Positions 1 to 12,696 are shown, counted from the stretch's first letter. The stretch: 64,000 bases of DNA from Caulobacter sp. (GCA_016125585.1 WGLL01000005.1:372001-436000), one strand, 5' to 3'. Numbers and translations: made by a program. Notes: generated by a model not told the origin, from the sequence alone.

Positions 1-1407
1 GGCGGCGTCGCCCCGGGCGGTTTCGGCCGCGTCGACGGCGGCGCGGGCGGCGGCCAGGTCGGCCTCGGCGGCGGTCATCCTTGCGCGCGCGGCTTCGGCT
101 TCGGGATCGTTGGCGGGGCCGATCGCGGCCCGTTCGGACTTGGCCTGGTCCAGCGCCCGCACCGTGCGGTTCAGGCGCGAGCGGGCGTCTTCCAGCCGCG
201 CCTCGGCGGCCCGGCGGCGGGCCTCATCGGCGGCGACGCTGGCGGCCAGCCGTTCGACCTCGCCGTCGGCCCTGGCCCGCGCCTCCTCGGCGGCCTTCGC
301 GGCGGCCTCGAGTTCCGGCATCCGCGACGGGGCGGCGGCGATCTGGGCCTCGACCTGCGCGATGTCCTCGGCCAGCCGCTCCAGGGCCGAGGCGGCGTCC
401 TCGACGATATGCGCCTCGCGGGCGGCGTCGGCGTCGATACGGGCGATCTCGGCGGTCAGCCGCGCGACCTCGGACTCCGCCGCTTCGGCCTCGCGCTCGA
501 TGCGATCCTTCTCGATGGCCAGACGGTTGAGGATGGCGGCGCTGACCGTCTCCTCCTCGCGCAGCGGCCTGATCGCCTCCTCGGCGGCGATCGCGGCGGT
601 GTTGGCGGCCGCCGCCTCTCGCGCCGTGGTCTCGACCAGCGCCCCGGCGGTCTGGGCCTCGGCCTCGACCCGCTGCAGGGTGTCGCGCGCCTCGCTCCAG
701 CGGCTGAACAGCACCGCGCTCTGCAGCGCCCGGATCTCCGCCGACAGCCGCTTGTACTTCTCCGCCGCCCGCGCCTCGCGCTTCAGCCGCCCGAGGTTGG
801 AGTCCAGCTCCCGGATGATGTCCTCAAGCCGGTTGAGGTTGGTCTCCGCCGCCTTCAACCGCAGCTCCGCCTCATGCCGCCGGGTGTGCAGCCCCGAAAC
901 GCCGCCGGCCTCTTCCAGGATGCGGCGGCGGTTCTGCGGCTTGGCGGCGATCAGTTCGCTGATCTGGCCCTGACGCACCAAGGCCGGGCTGTTGGCCCCG
1001 GTCGAGGCGTCGGCGAACAATAGCTGCACGTCCCGCGCCCGCACCTCGCGGCCGTTGATGCGGTAGGTCGAGCCCTCGCCCCGGTCGATGCGGCGCACCA
1101 CCTCGATGACCGGGTGCTGGTTGAACTGGTCAGGCGCGGTCAGGTCGCTGTTGTCGATGGTCAGCGAGACCTCGGCGTGGCTTCGCTGGGGCCGCAGGCC
1201 GGCCCCGTTGAAGATCACGTCGTCCATGCCGCCGGCCCGCATGGCCTTGGCGGAATTGGCGCCCATCACCCAGCGCAGGGCTTCCAGAAGGTTCGACTTG
1301 CCGCAGCCGTTCGGCCCGACGACGCCCGTGAGTCCGGGCTCGATCCGAAACTCGGTCGGCTCGACGAAGGACTTGAAGCCCGCCAGACGAAGCTTCTGGA
1401 ACTGCAC
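1..1407 (-). CDS. smc: Chromosome segregation ATPase SMC, N-terminal part (truncated by window edge)
   Basis: Minus-strand translation from a GTG near 1407: [49 protein letters not shown] (Walker A), followed by a coiled coil. Confidence 0.93.
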   Translation of the reverse strand, partial: MQFQKLRLAGFKSFVEPTEFRIEPGLTGVVGPNGCGKSNLLEALRWVMGANSAKAMRAGGMDDVIFNGAGLRPQRSHAEVSLTIDNSDLTAPDQFNQHPVIEVVRRIDRGEGSTYRINGREVRARDVQLLFADASTGANSPALVRQGQISELIAAKPQNRRRILEEAGGVSGLHTRRHEAELRLKAAETNLNRLEDIIRELDSNLGRLKREARAAEKYKRLSAEIRALQSAVLFSRWSEARDTLQRVEAEAQTAGALVETTAREAAAANTAAIAAEEAIRPLREEETVSAAILNRLAIEKDRIEREAEAAESEVARLTAEIARIDADAAREAHIVEDAASALERLAEDIAQVEAQIAAAPSRMPELEAAAKAAEEARARADGEVERLAASVAADEARRRAAEARLEDARSRLNRTVRALDQAKSERAAIGPANDPEAEAARARMTAAEADLAAARAAVDAAETARGDAA

Positions 1408-1427
1408 GGTGTTGTCCGCGACCCCGC

Positions 1428-2045
1428 TTACTTGGCCTGTTCGGCGTAGATCTTGTCGAATTCGGCCAGGGGCATTTCGCTCTCGACCGTCTTGTTGTCG
1501 CCGATGAAGAAGGTCGGCGTCGCCTTGACCTCCTTGGCCCGGCCGCTGGTCATCCGGTCAGCCTGGGCGACGATGGCCTTCTCGTCGGTCAGGCAGGCGG
1601 TGACCTGTTCCTCGGACATCCCGCCGGAACGTCCGACGCGCATGATCACTTCACGGGTGCTGCCCTGCAGGGCCTCGACCTGGCTGTGGAACAGGGCGTC
1701 CATCACGGTCAGGTACTTGTCCTTGCCCATGCAGCGGCCCAGCAGGTCGCCGGCCGAGGTGTAGGTGTCCTGCGGACCCAGCTGGAACGGGCGGAAGGTG
1801 TAGTAGACCTTGCCGGTGTCGATGTACTTTTTCTTGAAATCGGGGAAGACGTCGCGGTTCCAGTTGGCGCAGTGGACGCAGCTGAGCGAGCCGTATTCGA
1901 CCACCTTGACCTTGGCGTTGGGGTCGCCCAGCGACATGTCGCCGTCGACGGCGCCGCCGCTGCTCTTGGTGTTGCATGCGGCCAGCGCGAGGGTGGCGAT
2001 AATGGCGATGGCGCCAATGGCGGCGCGGCGATTGAACAGGCCCAT
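1428..2045 (-). CDS. DsbA-family thioredoxin-fold protein, probable lipoprotein
   Basis: Signal with LAAC lipobox; [23 protein letters not shown] and ATPTFFIGD thioredoxin-fold motifs. Confidence 0.88.
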   Translation of the reverse strand: MGLFNRRAAIGAIAIIATLALAACNTKSSGGAVDGDMSLGDPNAKVKVVEYGSLSCVHCANWNRDVFPDFKKKYIDTGKVYYTFRPFQLGPQDTYTSAGDLLGRCMGKDKYLTVMDALFHSQVEALQGSTREVIMRVGRSGGMSEEQVTACLTDEKAIVAQADRMTSGRAKEVKATPTFFIGDNKTVESEMPLAEFDKIYAEQAK

Positions 2046-2150
2046 GGTTTCCAGGCTCCCCGAATAGCTTGATGGATCAGTAGAAGGCGATTCCCATCAC
2101 AGCATGAAGGCGGCAATTGGATGGCGCGATGCGGCGCCGGGCCCCAAGAG

Positions 2151-2702
2151 TCAACGGTCCCTCAGGACTTCGCGTCCCAGACGCAACAATGCGGCCTTCA
2201 TCGGTCCGTCCTCGGCCGCTTCAAGCCCCTTGGCAAGCTCGGCCTCGGCGGCGGCGTCCAGCGGGCCCTTGCGACGGGCGCGAGCCTGCGCCCTGGCGGG
2301 GCCAGCGGCCCTGACCGGGCCCTGGACGATGCGCAGCTTTTCCAGAGAGGGGTCGCCCAGCATCATGGCCACGCGCGAGAGAATGTCCGGCGCCTGATGT
2401 TGCACGATGGCCGCCGCCGGTCCCGCCACCCGGATTTCCAGGATCGAGGCCGACCCGGCCCGCCCCTTGACCACCCTGACCGGTTCGGTGTGCCGCGCCA
2501 GGGTCTCGCCGACGATCTCCCGCCAGCGCGCCGCCAGGCCGGCGGAACCCTTGCCGAACCGTTCGTCCAGCTGCTTGATCAGGGGCGCCAGCGAGCGTCC
2601 CGCCGGCGGCGGCGGACGGCGCATCGGCCGGGTGCGATGCCGCCCCAGGATCGCGGCGGCTTCCTCGGCGGTGGGAAGGGGGCGTTTGGCCATGAGCGAC
2701 AA
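2151..2702 (-). CDS. DciA family (DUF721) protein
   Basis: ORF with GLAARWREIVGETLARHTEPVRV and a conserved position between dsbA-like and mutY genes. Confidence 0.75.
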   Translation of the reverse strand: MSLMAKRPLPTAEEAAAILGRHRTRPMRRPPPPAGRSLAPLIKQLDERFGKGSAGLAARWREIVGETLARHTEPVRVVKGRAGSASILEIRVAGPAAAIVQHQAPDILSRVAMMLGDPSLEKLRIVQGPVRAAGPARAQARARRKGPLDAAAEAELAKGLEAAEDGPMKAALLRLGREVLRDR

Positions 2703-2738
2703 TAGAACGCTTGCGCTCCGCCGGAAAGCGGACCGCGG

Positions 2739-3449
2739 TCAGCCCGCCGCCGGCTTTGGCAGGGGCTGGGTGAACTCGGTCTCGATGATGATCTTCAGCT
2801 CATCGCCGACCCCCAGTCGGCTGCCCTCGGCCGGAATGCCGTTGCTGATGCCGAAATCAGAGCGCTTCAGACTGCCTGTCGCCGAAAAGCCGATGCGCGA
2901 CCCATTAGGATCGACCGCGCCCGGTCCATAGCCGCCATTGAACGTCACATTCAGGGTCTGGCGATGGGTGACGCCGTGCAGGGTCAGGTCGCCGGTCACC
3001 AGGGCGGTGTTGTCGCCGGTCATCACCACATTGGAGGAGACGAAGGTGATCTTCGGATAGGTCTTGGCGTCCAGCCATTTCTTGCCGGTCATCTCCTTGT
3101 CGAAGCCCAGCTCTGGATTGGTCTTGGTGTCGAGGGACGCGGTCTCGATCTCGACGCTCAGGCTGGCCTTCTCCGGCGCGGCGGGATCGAGCAGCAGCGT
3201 GCCGTCCATCTTGCGGAACTGGGCGGTGAAGTTGGACAGGCCGATATGGTCGACCTTGAACAGGACCGTGGTGTGGTCGGGGTCGAGGGTATAGGTCCCG
3301 GCCGGGAGATCCTTGGCGACCACCGGCTTTTCCGGCTGGGCCGCCGCGGGCTCGGCGGTCGGCGGCTCCGGCGCCGCCTTCTGTTGCGGCTGACAGGCGG
3401 CCAGCGAGAGGGCCATCAGGGGCAGGGCCAGCAGGGCGGAGCGGGTCAT
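2739..3449 (-). CDS. YceI family lipoprotein
   Basis: Signal with LAAC; YTLDPDHTTVLFKVDHIGLSNFTAQF...TLHGVTHRQTLNVTFNG typical of YceI. Confidence 0.92.
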   Translation of the reverse strand: MTRSALLALPLMALSLAACQPQQKAAPEPPTAEPAAAQPEKPVVAKDLPAGTYTLDPDHTTVLFKVDHIGLSNFTAQFRKMDGTLLLDPAAPEKASLSVEIETASLDTKTNPELGFDKEMTGKKWLDAKTYPKITFVSSNVVMTGDNTALVTGDLTLHGVTHRQTLNVTFNGGYGPGAVDPNGSRIGFSATGSLKRSDFGISNGIPAEGSRLGVGDELKIIIETEFTQPLPKPAAG

Positions 3450-3652
3450 GGAAGATCCTCGTTTGGTCGAGCCGTTGAATCAGCAGTTTTCGCGGGCCGT
3501 CAACCGCGGTCATCGTCTGGATCGAGGACGCGCCGGGAAGGCGTGATCCGACACCGCCCCCCCGACACTCGTCCCTGTGCAGGCAGAAAGCGTTCCGGCC
3601 CTGCCGCCGGTTCCCGCTTTCCTTTTCGCCGCAGGCGATTAGGTCAGAACCG

Positions 3653-4696
3653 GTGAACACCGCCGATCTCCGCCGCCGCCTGCTGGACTGGTACGACGCC
3701 GTCGCCCGCGACCTGCCCTGGCGGGTGTCTCCGGCCGACCGCCGCCAGGGCCGGACGCCGGACCCCTACCGCGTCTGGCTGTCGGAGGTGATGCTCCAGC
3801 AAACCACCGTCCCCCACGCCGCGCCCTATTTTCTTGAATTCACCCGCCGCTGGCCGACGGTCGGCGATCTGGCCGCGGTCGAGGATGGCGATCTGATGGG
3901 CGCCTGGGCCGGTCTTGGCTACTACGCCCGCGCCCGCAATCTGCTGCGATGCGCCCGGGCCGTCGCCGCCGATCACGCCGGGGTCTTTCCGGATAGCGAG
4001 GCGGGGCTGCGCGCCCTGCCGGGAATCGGCGCCTACACAGCCGCCGCCGTCGCCGCCATCGCCTTTGATCGCCCGGCCAATGTCGTCGATGGCAATGTCG
4101 AGCGGGTGATGAGTCGCCTGTTCGCCGTCGAGGCCCCGCTGCCCGGCTGCAAGGAGGAGCTTAAAGGTCTGGCCGCCTCCCTGGTGACGGATGACCGGCC
4201 CGGAGACTGGGCCCAGGCCCTGATGGATCTGGGGGCGACGGTGTGCAAACCGAAGGCTCCCCTGTGCGAGCGCTGTCCCGTGTCGATGCACTGCGCCGCC
4301 TTCGCCCGGGGCGACCCCGAGACCTTCCCCCGCAAGACCAGAAAGGCCGCCCGTCCCCGCCGCTACGGCGTCGCCTGGGTCCTGACCCGTGGAGACGCGG
4401 TCGCCCTGGTCCGCCGGCCGGACAAGGGCCTGCTCGGCGGCATGCTCGGCCTGCCGACCAGCGACTGGGCGGCCGAGCCGCCGGCCATTCTGTCAGGCGC
4501 GCCGGCCGACGCCGACTGGCGCCCGGCTGGCGAGATCGATCACGTCTTCACCCATTTCTCGCTGACCCTGACGGTGATGCGCGCTGAGGGCGACGCCGAA
4601 GGGGTCACCTGGACGCCGGTCGACCGTCTGGACGTCTTGCCGAGCGTGTTCCTCAAGGCGGCGCGGCGGGCCCTGCTCAACCCCCGTCTCCTCTAA
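3653..4696 (+). CDS. mutY: A/G-specific adenine glycosylase
   Basis: LPWRVSP...VMLQQTTVPHAAPYF; ALPGIGAYTAAAVAAIAF HhH; C-x6-C-x2-C-x5-C cluster (CKPKAPLCERCPVSMHC); GTG start. Confidence 0.95.
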   Translation: MNTADLRRRLLDWYDAVARDLPWRVSPADRRQGRTPDPYRVWLSEVMLQQTTVPHAAPYFLEFTRRWPTVGDLAAVEDGDLMGAWAGLGYYARARNLLRCARAVAADHAGVFPDSEAGLRALPGIGAYTAAAVAAIAFDRPANVVDGNVERVMSRLFAVEAPLPGCKEELKGLAASLVTDDRPGDWAQALMDLGATVCKPKAPLCERCPVSMHCAAFARGDPETFPRKTRKAARPRRYGVAWVLTRGDAVALVRRPDKGLLGGMLGLPTSDWAAEPPAILSGAPADADWRPAGEIDHVFTHFSLTLTVMRAEGDAEGVTWTPVDRLDVLPSVFLKAARRALLNPRLL

Positions 4697-4822
4697 CGCC
4701 GTCATCCCGGGCGCCCAAGGGCGACCCGGGGACCCAGACGGGGCGGGATGTCAGCGACGACGGCCGACAATGTGGCCGCCTCTGGGTCCCGGCTCGCCGC
4801 GCTACGGCCGGGATGACGGCGT
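4696..4822. repeat. Intergenic palindromic (REP-like) element between convergent mutY and ccrM
   Basis: 15-nt perfect inverted repeat acgccgtcatcccgg (4696-4710) / ccgggatgacggcgt (4808-4822), with an inner imperfect gggacccaga/tctgggtccc stem. Confidence 0.8.
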
Positions 4823-4824
4823 GA

Positions 4825-6649
<1,825 letters not shown>

Positions 6650-6660
6650 CGCGTGACCCT

Positions 6661-6679
6661 TCTAGAAATGTTGTCTAGA
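6661..6679. promoter_or_regulatory. Candidate VapBC operator
   Basis: TCTAGA-AATGTTG-TCTAGA, 12 bp upstream of the vapB start. Confidence 0.45.
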
Positions 6680-6778
6680 TAGCATGAGCGGTCCCGGAAC
6701 TGAACCCTCGACTTCCGCGCGGGGAAACCGTGAATGCTCTCGGAAACGCCTCGACAAAGAGGGGCGACAGGAGACGCC

Positions 6779-7945
6779 ATGCCCAGCCTCGATCACCTCT
6801 ATCAGTCCCGCCTGTCGCCCTTCTATCAGGACCACCACCGCGCCTGGGCCGACACCCTGCGCCGCTGGGTCGACAAGGAGATCATGCCCTTCGCCGACCA
6901 GTGGGACGAAGCCGGCGAATTCCCCCGCGAGCTATACAAAAAGGCCTCCGAGATCGGCCTTCTGCGTCTTGGCTGGCCCGAGGAATACGGCGGCATCGCC
7001 ACCGACCCCTTCATGTCCATCGTCACCAGCACCGAAATGGCCCGCCACGGCGCCGGCGGCATCAACGCCAGCCTGATGAGCCACGGCATCGGCCTGCCGC
7101 CGATCCGCGCGCTTGGAACCCAGGAGATGAAGGACCGCATCATTCCGCAGGTCCTCTCCGGCGAGAAGATCAGCGCTCTCGCCATCACCGAGCCGACCGG
7201 CGGCTCCGACGTCGCCAATCTGAAAACCACCGCTCGCCGCGACGGCGACGACTACATCGTCAACGGCTCGAAGATGTTCATCACCTCCGGCATGCGGGCC
7301 GATTACTACACCGTCGCGGTGCGCACCGGCGGGGAGGGGGCCGGCGGCGTCTCCCTGCTGCTGATCGAGCGCGACCGGCCAGGCTTCACCCGCACGCCCC
7401 TGAAGAAGCAGGGCTGGTGGGCGTCCGACACCGCCGCCCTCTATTTCGACGATGTCCGGGTGCCGGCCGAAAACCTCATCGGCGTCGAGAACCAGGGCTT
7501 CGCCGGCATCATGAACAACTTCAATTCCGAGCGCATCGGCATGACCGCCGGCGCCGTCGGCTTCTCGAAAGTCTGTCTGGAGGACGCCCTCGCCTGGGCC
7601 CAGGAGCGCAAGACCTTCGGCAAGCGCCTCGCCGACCACCAGGTCATCCGCCACAAGCTGGCCGACATGTACAAGCGCATCAGCGCCACCCAGTCCTGGC
7701 TGGAAACCCTGGCCTGGCGCGTGCAGCAGGGCGAGAAGCCCATCGCCGAGATCGCCCTGCTCAAGGTCCAGGCCACCGAGACCATGGAATACTGCGCCCG
7801 CGAAGCCATGCAGGTGATGGGCGGCAGCGGCTACATGCGCGGCGGCCGGGTCGAGCGCATCTACCGCGAGGTCCGCGTCTACGCGATCGGCGGCGGCAGC
7901 GAAGAGATCATGCGCGACCTGGCCGCCCGGCAGATGGGGATCTGA
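6779..7945 (+). CDS. Acyl-CoA dehydrogenase family protein
   Basis: ALAITEPTGGSDVANLKTTARRDGDDYIVNGSKMFITSG...VMGGSGYMRGGRVERIYREVRVYAIGGGSEEIMRDL. Confidence 0.96.
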   Translation: MPSLDHLYQSRLSPFYQDHHRAWADTLRRWVDKEIMPFADQWDEAGEFPRELYKKASEIGLLRLGWPEEYGGIATDPFMSIVTSTEMARHGAGGINASLMSHGIGLPPIRALGTQEMKDRIIPQVLSGEKISALAITEPTGGSDVANLKTTARRDGDDYIVNGSKMFITSGMRADYYTVAVRTGGEGAGGVSLLLIERDRPGFTRTPLKKQGWWASDTAALYFDDVRVPAENLIGVENQGFAGIMNNFNSERIGMTAGAVGFSKVCLEDALAWAQERKTFGKRLADHQVIRHKLADMYKRISATQSWLETLAWRVQQGEKPIAEIALLKVQATETMEYCAREAMQVMGGSGYMRGGRVERIYREVRVYAIGGGSEEIMRDLAARQMGI

Positions 7946-7955
7946 TAATCATCCT

Positions 7956-7972
7956 TCTCCCCCAAGGGGAGA
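7956..7972. terminator. Short intergenic hairpin downstream of acyl-CoA dehydrogenase gene
   Basis: TCTCCCC-CAA-GGGGAGA between convergent genes; no strong U-tract. Confidence 0.4.
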
Positions 7973-7978
7973 TGGTCT

Positions 7979-8638
7979 CTAAAGCGGCAACTCCGGAACC
8001 AGCGGCGGCAGGCCGCAAACCTCCCGCACCGCCCCCCAGCTCAGCCGATGCTGCGGACACGGCCCCAGTTGCCGCAACGCCGCGAAGTGAGCCTTGGCGC
8101 TGTAGCCCTTGTGGCTGGCGAAGCCATATCCCGGATGCTCGGCGTCCAGCGCCACCATCACCCGGTCCCGCGCCACCTTGGCCAGGATCGAGGCCGCCGC
8201 GATCGAGGCCGAAATTCCGTCGCCGCCGACCACCGTCTTCACCTCGCACGGAAGCTTGAACCGGTAGTTGCCGTCGACCAGGGCATAGGCCGGCGTCACC
8301 GACAACGCCTCGACGGCCCGACACATGGCGAGGCCGGCGGCATGCAGGATGTTCAGCTCGGCGATCTCCTCGACACTGGCGAACCCGACCCCGAACGCCA
8401 CCGCCTTCAGCTTGATCTCGAATTCCAGCTCTTCCCGCTGTTTGTGGCTCAGCTTCTTGGAGTCGTTGAGGCCCTTGGGCAGACGCTTGCCGGGATCGAA
8501 GATCACCGCCCCGGCGCTGACCGGTCCCGCCAATGGCCCGCGACCGGCCTCGTCCACCCCGCAGACGGGGCCGGGGCAGGCGCGTTCGAGCAGAAGATCA
8601 GGCTTTCTGGCCATGGGCGGGGTGTCGGCATTCTTCAT
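7979..8638 (-). CDS. rnhB: Ribonuclease HII
   Basis: [55 protein letters not shown]. Confidence 0.96.
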   Translation of the reverse strand: MKNADTPPMARKPDLLLERACPGPVCGVDEAGRGPLAGPVSAGAVIFDPGKRLPKGLNDSKKLSHKQREELEFEIKLKAVAFGVGFASVEEIAELNILHAAGLAMCRAVEALSVTPAYALVDGNYRFKLPCEVKTVVGGDGISASIAAASILAKVARDRVMVALDAEHPGYGFASHKGYSAKAHFAALRQLGPCPQHRLSWGAVREVCGLPPLVPELPL

Positions 8639-9197
8639 GGCGAAAGCAAGTGGTCAGGTGATCATTGACCATCCCCGTGGCCTGCATGAAGGCGTAGACG
8701 ATCACCGGTCCGGTGAACTTGAACCCTTTCGCCTTCAGGGCCTTGGCCATGGCCTCGGCTTCCGGAGTCTTCACCGGCACGCCCGAGATGCTGTCCCAGT
8801 GGTTCTGGATCGGCGCCCCGCCGACGAAGCCCCACAGGAAGGCCGAGAAGTCCTCGCCCTTCTCCCGCATCTCCAGCCACAGCCGGGCGCCGTTGATCGC
8901 CATGTCGATCTTGGCGTTGGACCGCACGATGCCGGCGTTGGCCATCAGCCGGGCCCGGTCGACGTCTCCATAGCGCGCCACCTTCTCCGGATCGAAGCCG
9001 TCGAAGGCCTCGCGAAAGGCCTCGCGCTTCTTCAGGATGGTGATCCACGATAGCCCCGCCTGGAACCCGTCCAGCACCAGCTTTTCCCACAGGGCTCGGG
9101 CGTCATACTCCGGCACGCCCCATTCGGTGTCGTGGTAGTCGATGTAGATCTGGTCCTTCACGCCGGGCCAGGGGCAGCGAATCAGAGCATCGGTCAT
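8598..9197 (-). CDS. tag: DNA-3-methyladenine glycosylase I
   Basis: [64 protein letters not shown] zinc-site end. Confidence 0.95.
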   Translation of the reverse strand: MTDALIRCPWPGVKDQIYIDYHDTEWGVPEYDARALWEKLVLDGFQAGLSWITILKKREAFREAFDGFDPEKVARYGDVDRARLMANAGIVRSNAKIDMAINGARLWLEMREKGEDFSAFLWGFVGGAPIQNHWDSISGVPVKTPEAEAMAKALKAKGFKFTGPVIVYAFMQATGMVNDHLTTCFRHEECRHPAHGQKA

Positions 9198-9295
9198 GAC
9201 GATGTTGCTAGCATGTTCCGGGCCGGCGGCGATGACCCCTTGATCAATCCGCCGCGCCCGACACATTGGCGGGGCGAGATGGATCGGGGGACCTC

Positions 9296-11137
9296 ATGAA
9301 GCGATTGGCCGTTGTTCTCGGGCTTCTGCTGCTGGCTGCGCCTCTTGGCGGTTCGCCCGGCTGGGCGGCCGTCCCGGCGGCGTCCGCGCCGACCGTCGCC
9401 AGTGTCATCTCGGCGGCGGAGCGCGGCAATCTGCGAACCCTCCGGCGAGACTGGAACAATGCCGCGGTCGTCGCCCAGGTGTCGGCCCTGGGGCCCGACG
9501 CCCTGATCGACTATTACCTCGCCGTGGGTCAGGCGTTCGATCGGATGGCGCGTCCGTCCGACGCCGTCGACGCCTATCAGGCCGCGATCACCGCGGCGGT
9601 CGACGCCCGGGGACGGGGCCACGTTTCCCTGATCGAGCTCTACCGACGCGCCGCCGCTGCCAGCTACGCCGCCCGGAAGTATGATGCCGCGGTGCGTTAT
9701 GCCGACGCCGCGCTGGCCATCTCGGTGACCGTGCGCGGCGCTGACGCCGTCACCACCCGTGATCTTCAGACTGCAAGGCAGACCTATCAGAAGGCTGCGG
9801 ACCGCGCGCCCGACAGGTCGCCGCCTTCGCCGCCGCCGCCTCCTCCTCCTCCTCCTCCGCCTCCGCCTCCACCACCCCCGCCGCCGCCGTCATCGACGCC
9901 GCCGCCCCCGCCGCCTTCATCGACGCCGCCGCCTGCCCAGGCCACGCCCCCCATGGCGCCCCCCAAGGCGGTCAAGGACGAGGAGCCTGAAGCCGCCTAC
10001 CAGCTGGTCGATATCTTCTATGCCACCGAGCGCCGGCCGACCGGTTCCAGGGAGCCCGCACGCTATTTCGGCGGCCGGCGCGGGCCGATGGTCTATGGCA
10101 AGGCCACCATCAGCGTGCCGACACGCCGGCAGGTGGGAGAGATCAGGACCCCATCGGTTTTCGCGCTGGAATTCCGGCCCGATCCGGAAAAGCATTTCAT
10201 CCTCACCTCGGTCTCGCCGATCTCGAGCCGCGACGGTTTCTTTGGCGTCGTGGGCCAGGTGGTCGAGGGCTCGCGCGAGAAGGAAGTCTTCGTCTTCATC
10301 CACGGCTTCAACTCCAGCTTTGAAAACAGCGCGCTGAGCACCGCCCAGCTGGCTGCCGACCTCAGGTTCGACGGAGCCCCGATTCTCTACAGCTGGCCCT
10401 CCCGCGGCGATCTGTTCGGCTATGCCGATGACGCCCGCGAATCCGACAGCGACCTTGAGGCCCAGGCGCTGGCTGATTTCCTCACCGATGTGGCGGACCG
10501 CACCGGCGCCCAGCGGGTCATTGTCATTGCCCATTCCATGGGCAACCGGCCCCTGTTGAACGCTCTGGCGCGGATTGCTCCGCCGGCGGACGGCGCGCCC
10601 AGGCCCTTCGAAGAGATCGTCATGGCCGCGCCGGACGTCGGGGTCGACGCCTTCGAGCGGACCTGGCCCCGTGCCCGGCGCGTCGGCGCCCACTACACCC
10701 TCTATGCCTCGCGGCGCGATGTCGCCTTGCAGTTTTCGGCCCAGATAAACGGCATGCGCCGCCTGGGCGACGCCAGTCAGATCATGGTCGCCGACGGCAT
10801 GGATACGGTCGACACCACCGCCGCCAGCGGCGGCCTGATCGGCCACGAGGATTTCGCCGGGACCGCCCTGGACGATTTCCGCGCGGTGGTCTGGCTCAGT
10901 CTGGCCCCGGATCGTCGCTGCGTCCTGCAATCGGGCGGCGAGGATCGGCGCTGGTGGCTGTTTGGCGGCGCCTGTCCGATCGAGGATTTCCGGGCGGCCA
11001 CCACAGCGGCCCGGGCGGCCGGCGGCGCGGGCGCGGCCCTGGCCCGGGTCGATCAGGATCTGTCCGCCGCCAAGGGGCCGGGCCGGGACAGCTTGTCGCG
11101 CTTGCGGGACATGCTGATGCGACTGGTGGACCGCTGA
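9296..11137 (+). CDS. Exported alpha/beta hydrolase (DUF900-like) with N-terminal helical/TPR-like region and poly-proline linker
   Basis: Signal peptide; long PPPPP linker; VFVFIHGFNSSFENSALSTAQLAADL...ILYSWPSRGDLFGYADD...VIVIAHSMGN. Confidence 0.88.
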   Translation: MKRLAVVLGLLLLAAPLGGSPGWAAVPAASAPTVASVISAAERGNLRTLRRDWNNAAVVAQVSALGPDALIDYYLAVGQAFDRMARPSDAVDAYQAAITAAVDARGRGHVSLIELYRRAAAASYAARKYDAAVRYADAALAISVTVRGADAVTTRDLQTARQTYQKAADRAPDRSPPSPPPPPPPPPPPPPPPPPPPPSSTPPPPPPSSTPPPAQATPPMAPPKAVKDEEPEAAYQLVDIFYATERRPTGSREPARYFGGRRGPMVYGKATISVPTRRQVGEIRTPSVFALEFRPDPEKHFILTSVSPISSRDGFFGVVGQVVEGSREKEVFVFIHGFNSSFENSALSTAQLAADLRFDGAPILYSWPSRGDLFGYADDARESDSDLEAQALADFLTDVADRTGAQRVIVIAHSMGNRPLLNALARIAPPADGAPRPFEEIVMAAPDVGVDAFERTWPRARRVGAHYTLYASRRDVALQFSAQINGMRRLGDASQIMVADGMDTVDTTAASGGLIGHEDFAGTALDDFRAVVWLSLAPDRRCVLQSGGEDRRWWLFGGACPIEDFRAATTAARAAGGAGAALARVDQDLSAAKGPGRDSLSRLRDMLMRLVDR

Positions 11138-11156
11138 GACGGCCGACGAACCCTGA

Positions 11157-11861
11157 TCAGAAGGCGATGGACGCCGAGGCGAACAGACGGCCGTCATACT
11201 TGTCGCCGCCGCCGTGGTTGTCGGTGTCGTACCAGCGCAGGTCGAGGGACAGGCGGTCCGTCGCCTTCCAGGTCACGCCGGCGTTCCAGGCGCGATAGTC
11301 CGTTCCCAGATCCTGTTCCCGCGCGCCGTAGGCGGCGGAGACTTTCCAGTCCCTGGCGATCTTGCGGCTGGCCTGCAGTTCGATCCACCAGGCGGCCTCG
11401 GTTCCGCCATAGCTGTCGGGACTGTATTCCACCCTCAGCCTCAGGGTGGAGCCGGCGGCCTTCACCTCGCTGTCCGCGCGCAGTTCCAGCCAGGTGTCCT
11501 GGACACCCTCGACCGTGCCCGGCGCGTGCTTGAGCATGGCCCTGAGATCAAATTCAAACGGCCCTGCCTCGACGTCGCCCGAAACAAACGCCTGCAGTTC
11601 GGCATCGCCGCCCTCGGAGAAATACGCCGTCGAGCCCCAGACTCCCAGGTCCAGCGGGCCGGCCTCATAGGCCGCTTCCATCTGAAACGCCGGGTCGCCG
11701 TCGCTCTTGCCGGCGCCCTTCGACATGTATTCGCTGGCGACCGTCGTCTTGACCGTCCAGCGGTCGTCGACCTCGCGCGCCTCGACGGCGCCGGCCACGG
11801 TGAGGGCGCAGAGGGACGCCGCGGCGGCGGCGCATCGTCGTGTGCTGGGCAGGTTGATCAT
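11157..11861 (-). CDS. TorF-family putative porin
   Basis: Signal peptide; TVASEYMSKG...PLDLGVWGSTA...; terminal aromatic F (ASASIAF) typical of outer-membrane barrels. Confidence 0.75.
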   Translation of the reverse strand: MINLPSTRRCAAAAASLCALTVAGAVEAREVDDRWTVKTTVASEYMSKGAGKSDGDPAFQMEAAYEAGPLDLGVWGSTAYFSEGGDAELQAFVSGDVEAGPFEFDLRAMLKHAPGTVEGVQDTWLELRADSEVKAAGSTLRLRVEYSPDSYGGTEAAWWIELQASRKIARDWKVSAAYGAREQDLGTDYRAWNAGVTWKATDRLSLDLRWYDTDNHGGGDKYDGRLFASASIAF

Positions 11862-11916
11862 CCGTAAGCGGATAAATAGACGGGAATGGACGTTTGCGCC
11901 AGTTGATCCGTGGGCG

Positions 11917-12696
11917 TCAGATAATCGCGAACAGCTTCAGGCCCTGATAGAGGCACAGGCCCAGGACCAGGAATCCGACCATCCAGGTGAAGATCCGGAC
12001 CGGCACGATCTTCACGAACCAGCCCGCCAGGGGAGCCGCCAGCACCCCGCCCGCCACCAGGCCGGCGACCGCGGCGGCATGCTGCAGGACGCCGTCCGCG
12101 TCCTTCCAGTTGCCGGTCACCAGGGCGTAGACGAAGGTCGCGGAGATGGCGAGGGTGACGAAGAATTCCGCCGTGTTGACCGTGCCGATCGAGTAGCGCG
12201 GCGAGGTGCCGGAGCCAACCAGGGCGCTGGTCACCGTGGGGCCCCAGCCGCCGCCGCCGACTGCGTCGCAGAAGCCGCCGATCAGGCCCAGCGGCGGGAT
12301 CAGCTTGGGCGAGGTGCCGTTGGCGCCCGGTCCCTTCCAGGCCCGCCACAGGATGATCAGGCCCATGATTCCCAGGTAGGCGACGATAAACGGCTTGATC
12401 GTGCTGCCGTCGATCGACGTCAGGACATAGGCCCCCAGCACCCCGCCGACGACGCCGGCGATGGCGAGGGGAAAGAACATCTTCCAGTTCACGTTCCGGT
12501 GGCTGACGTGGGAAACGGCCGAAGTCGCCGTCGTGAAGACCTCCGCCGCGTGGACCGAGGCCGAAGCCGTCGCCGGCGGCACGCCGAACGCCAGCAGGAC
12601 CGAGGAGGACACCACGCCATAGGCCATGCCCAAGGCGCCATCGACGATCTGGGCGCCAAAGCCGACCGCCATGAAAATCAGGAAATCGTGCAGCAT
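11917..12696 (-). CDS. TSUP (TauE/SafE) family membrane transporter
   Basis: GALGMAYGVVSSSVLLAFGVPPATASASVHAAEVFTTATSAVSHVSHRNVNWKMF; multiple TM segments. Confidence 0.93.
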   Translation of the reverse strand: MLHDFLIFMAVGFGAQIVDGALGMAYGVVSSSVLLAFGVPPATASASVHAAEVFTTATSAVSHVSHRNVNWKMFFPLAIAGVVGGVLGAYVLTSIDGSTIKPFIVAYLGIMGLIILWRAWKGPGANGTSPKLIPPLGLIGGFCDAVGGGGWGPTVTSALVGSGTSPRYSIGTVNTAEFFVTLAISATFVYALVTGNWKDADGVLQHAAAVAGLVAGGVLAAPLAGWFVKIVPVRIFTWMVGFLVLGLCLYQGLKLFAII

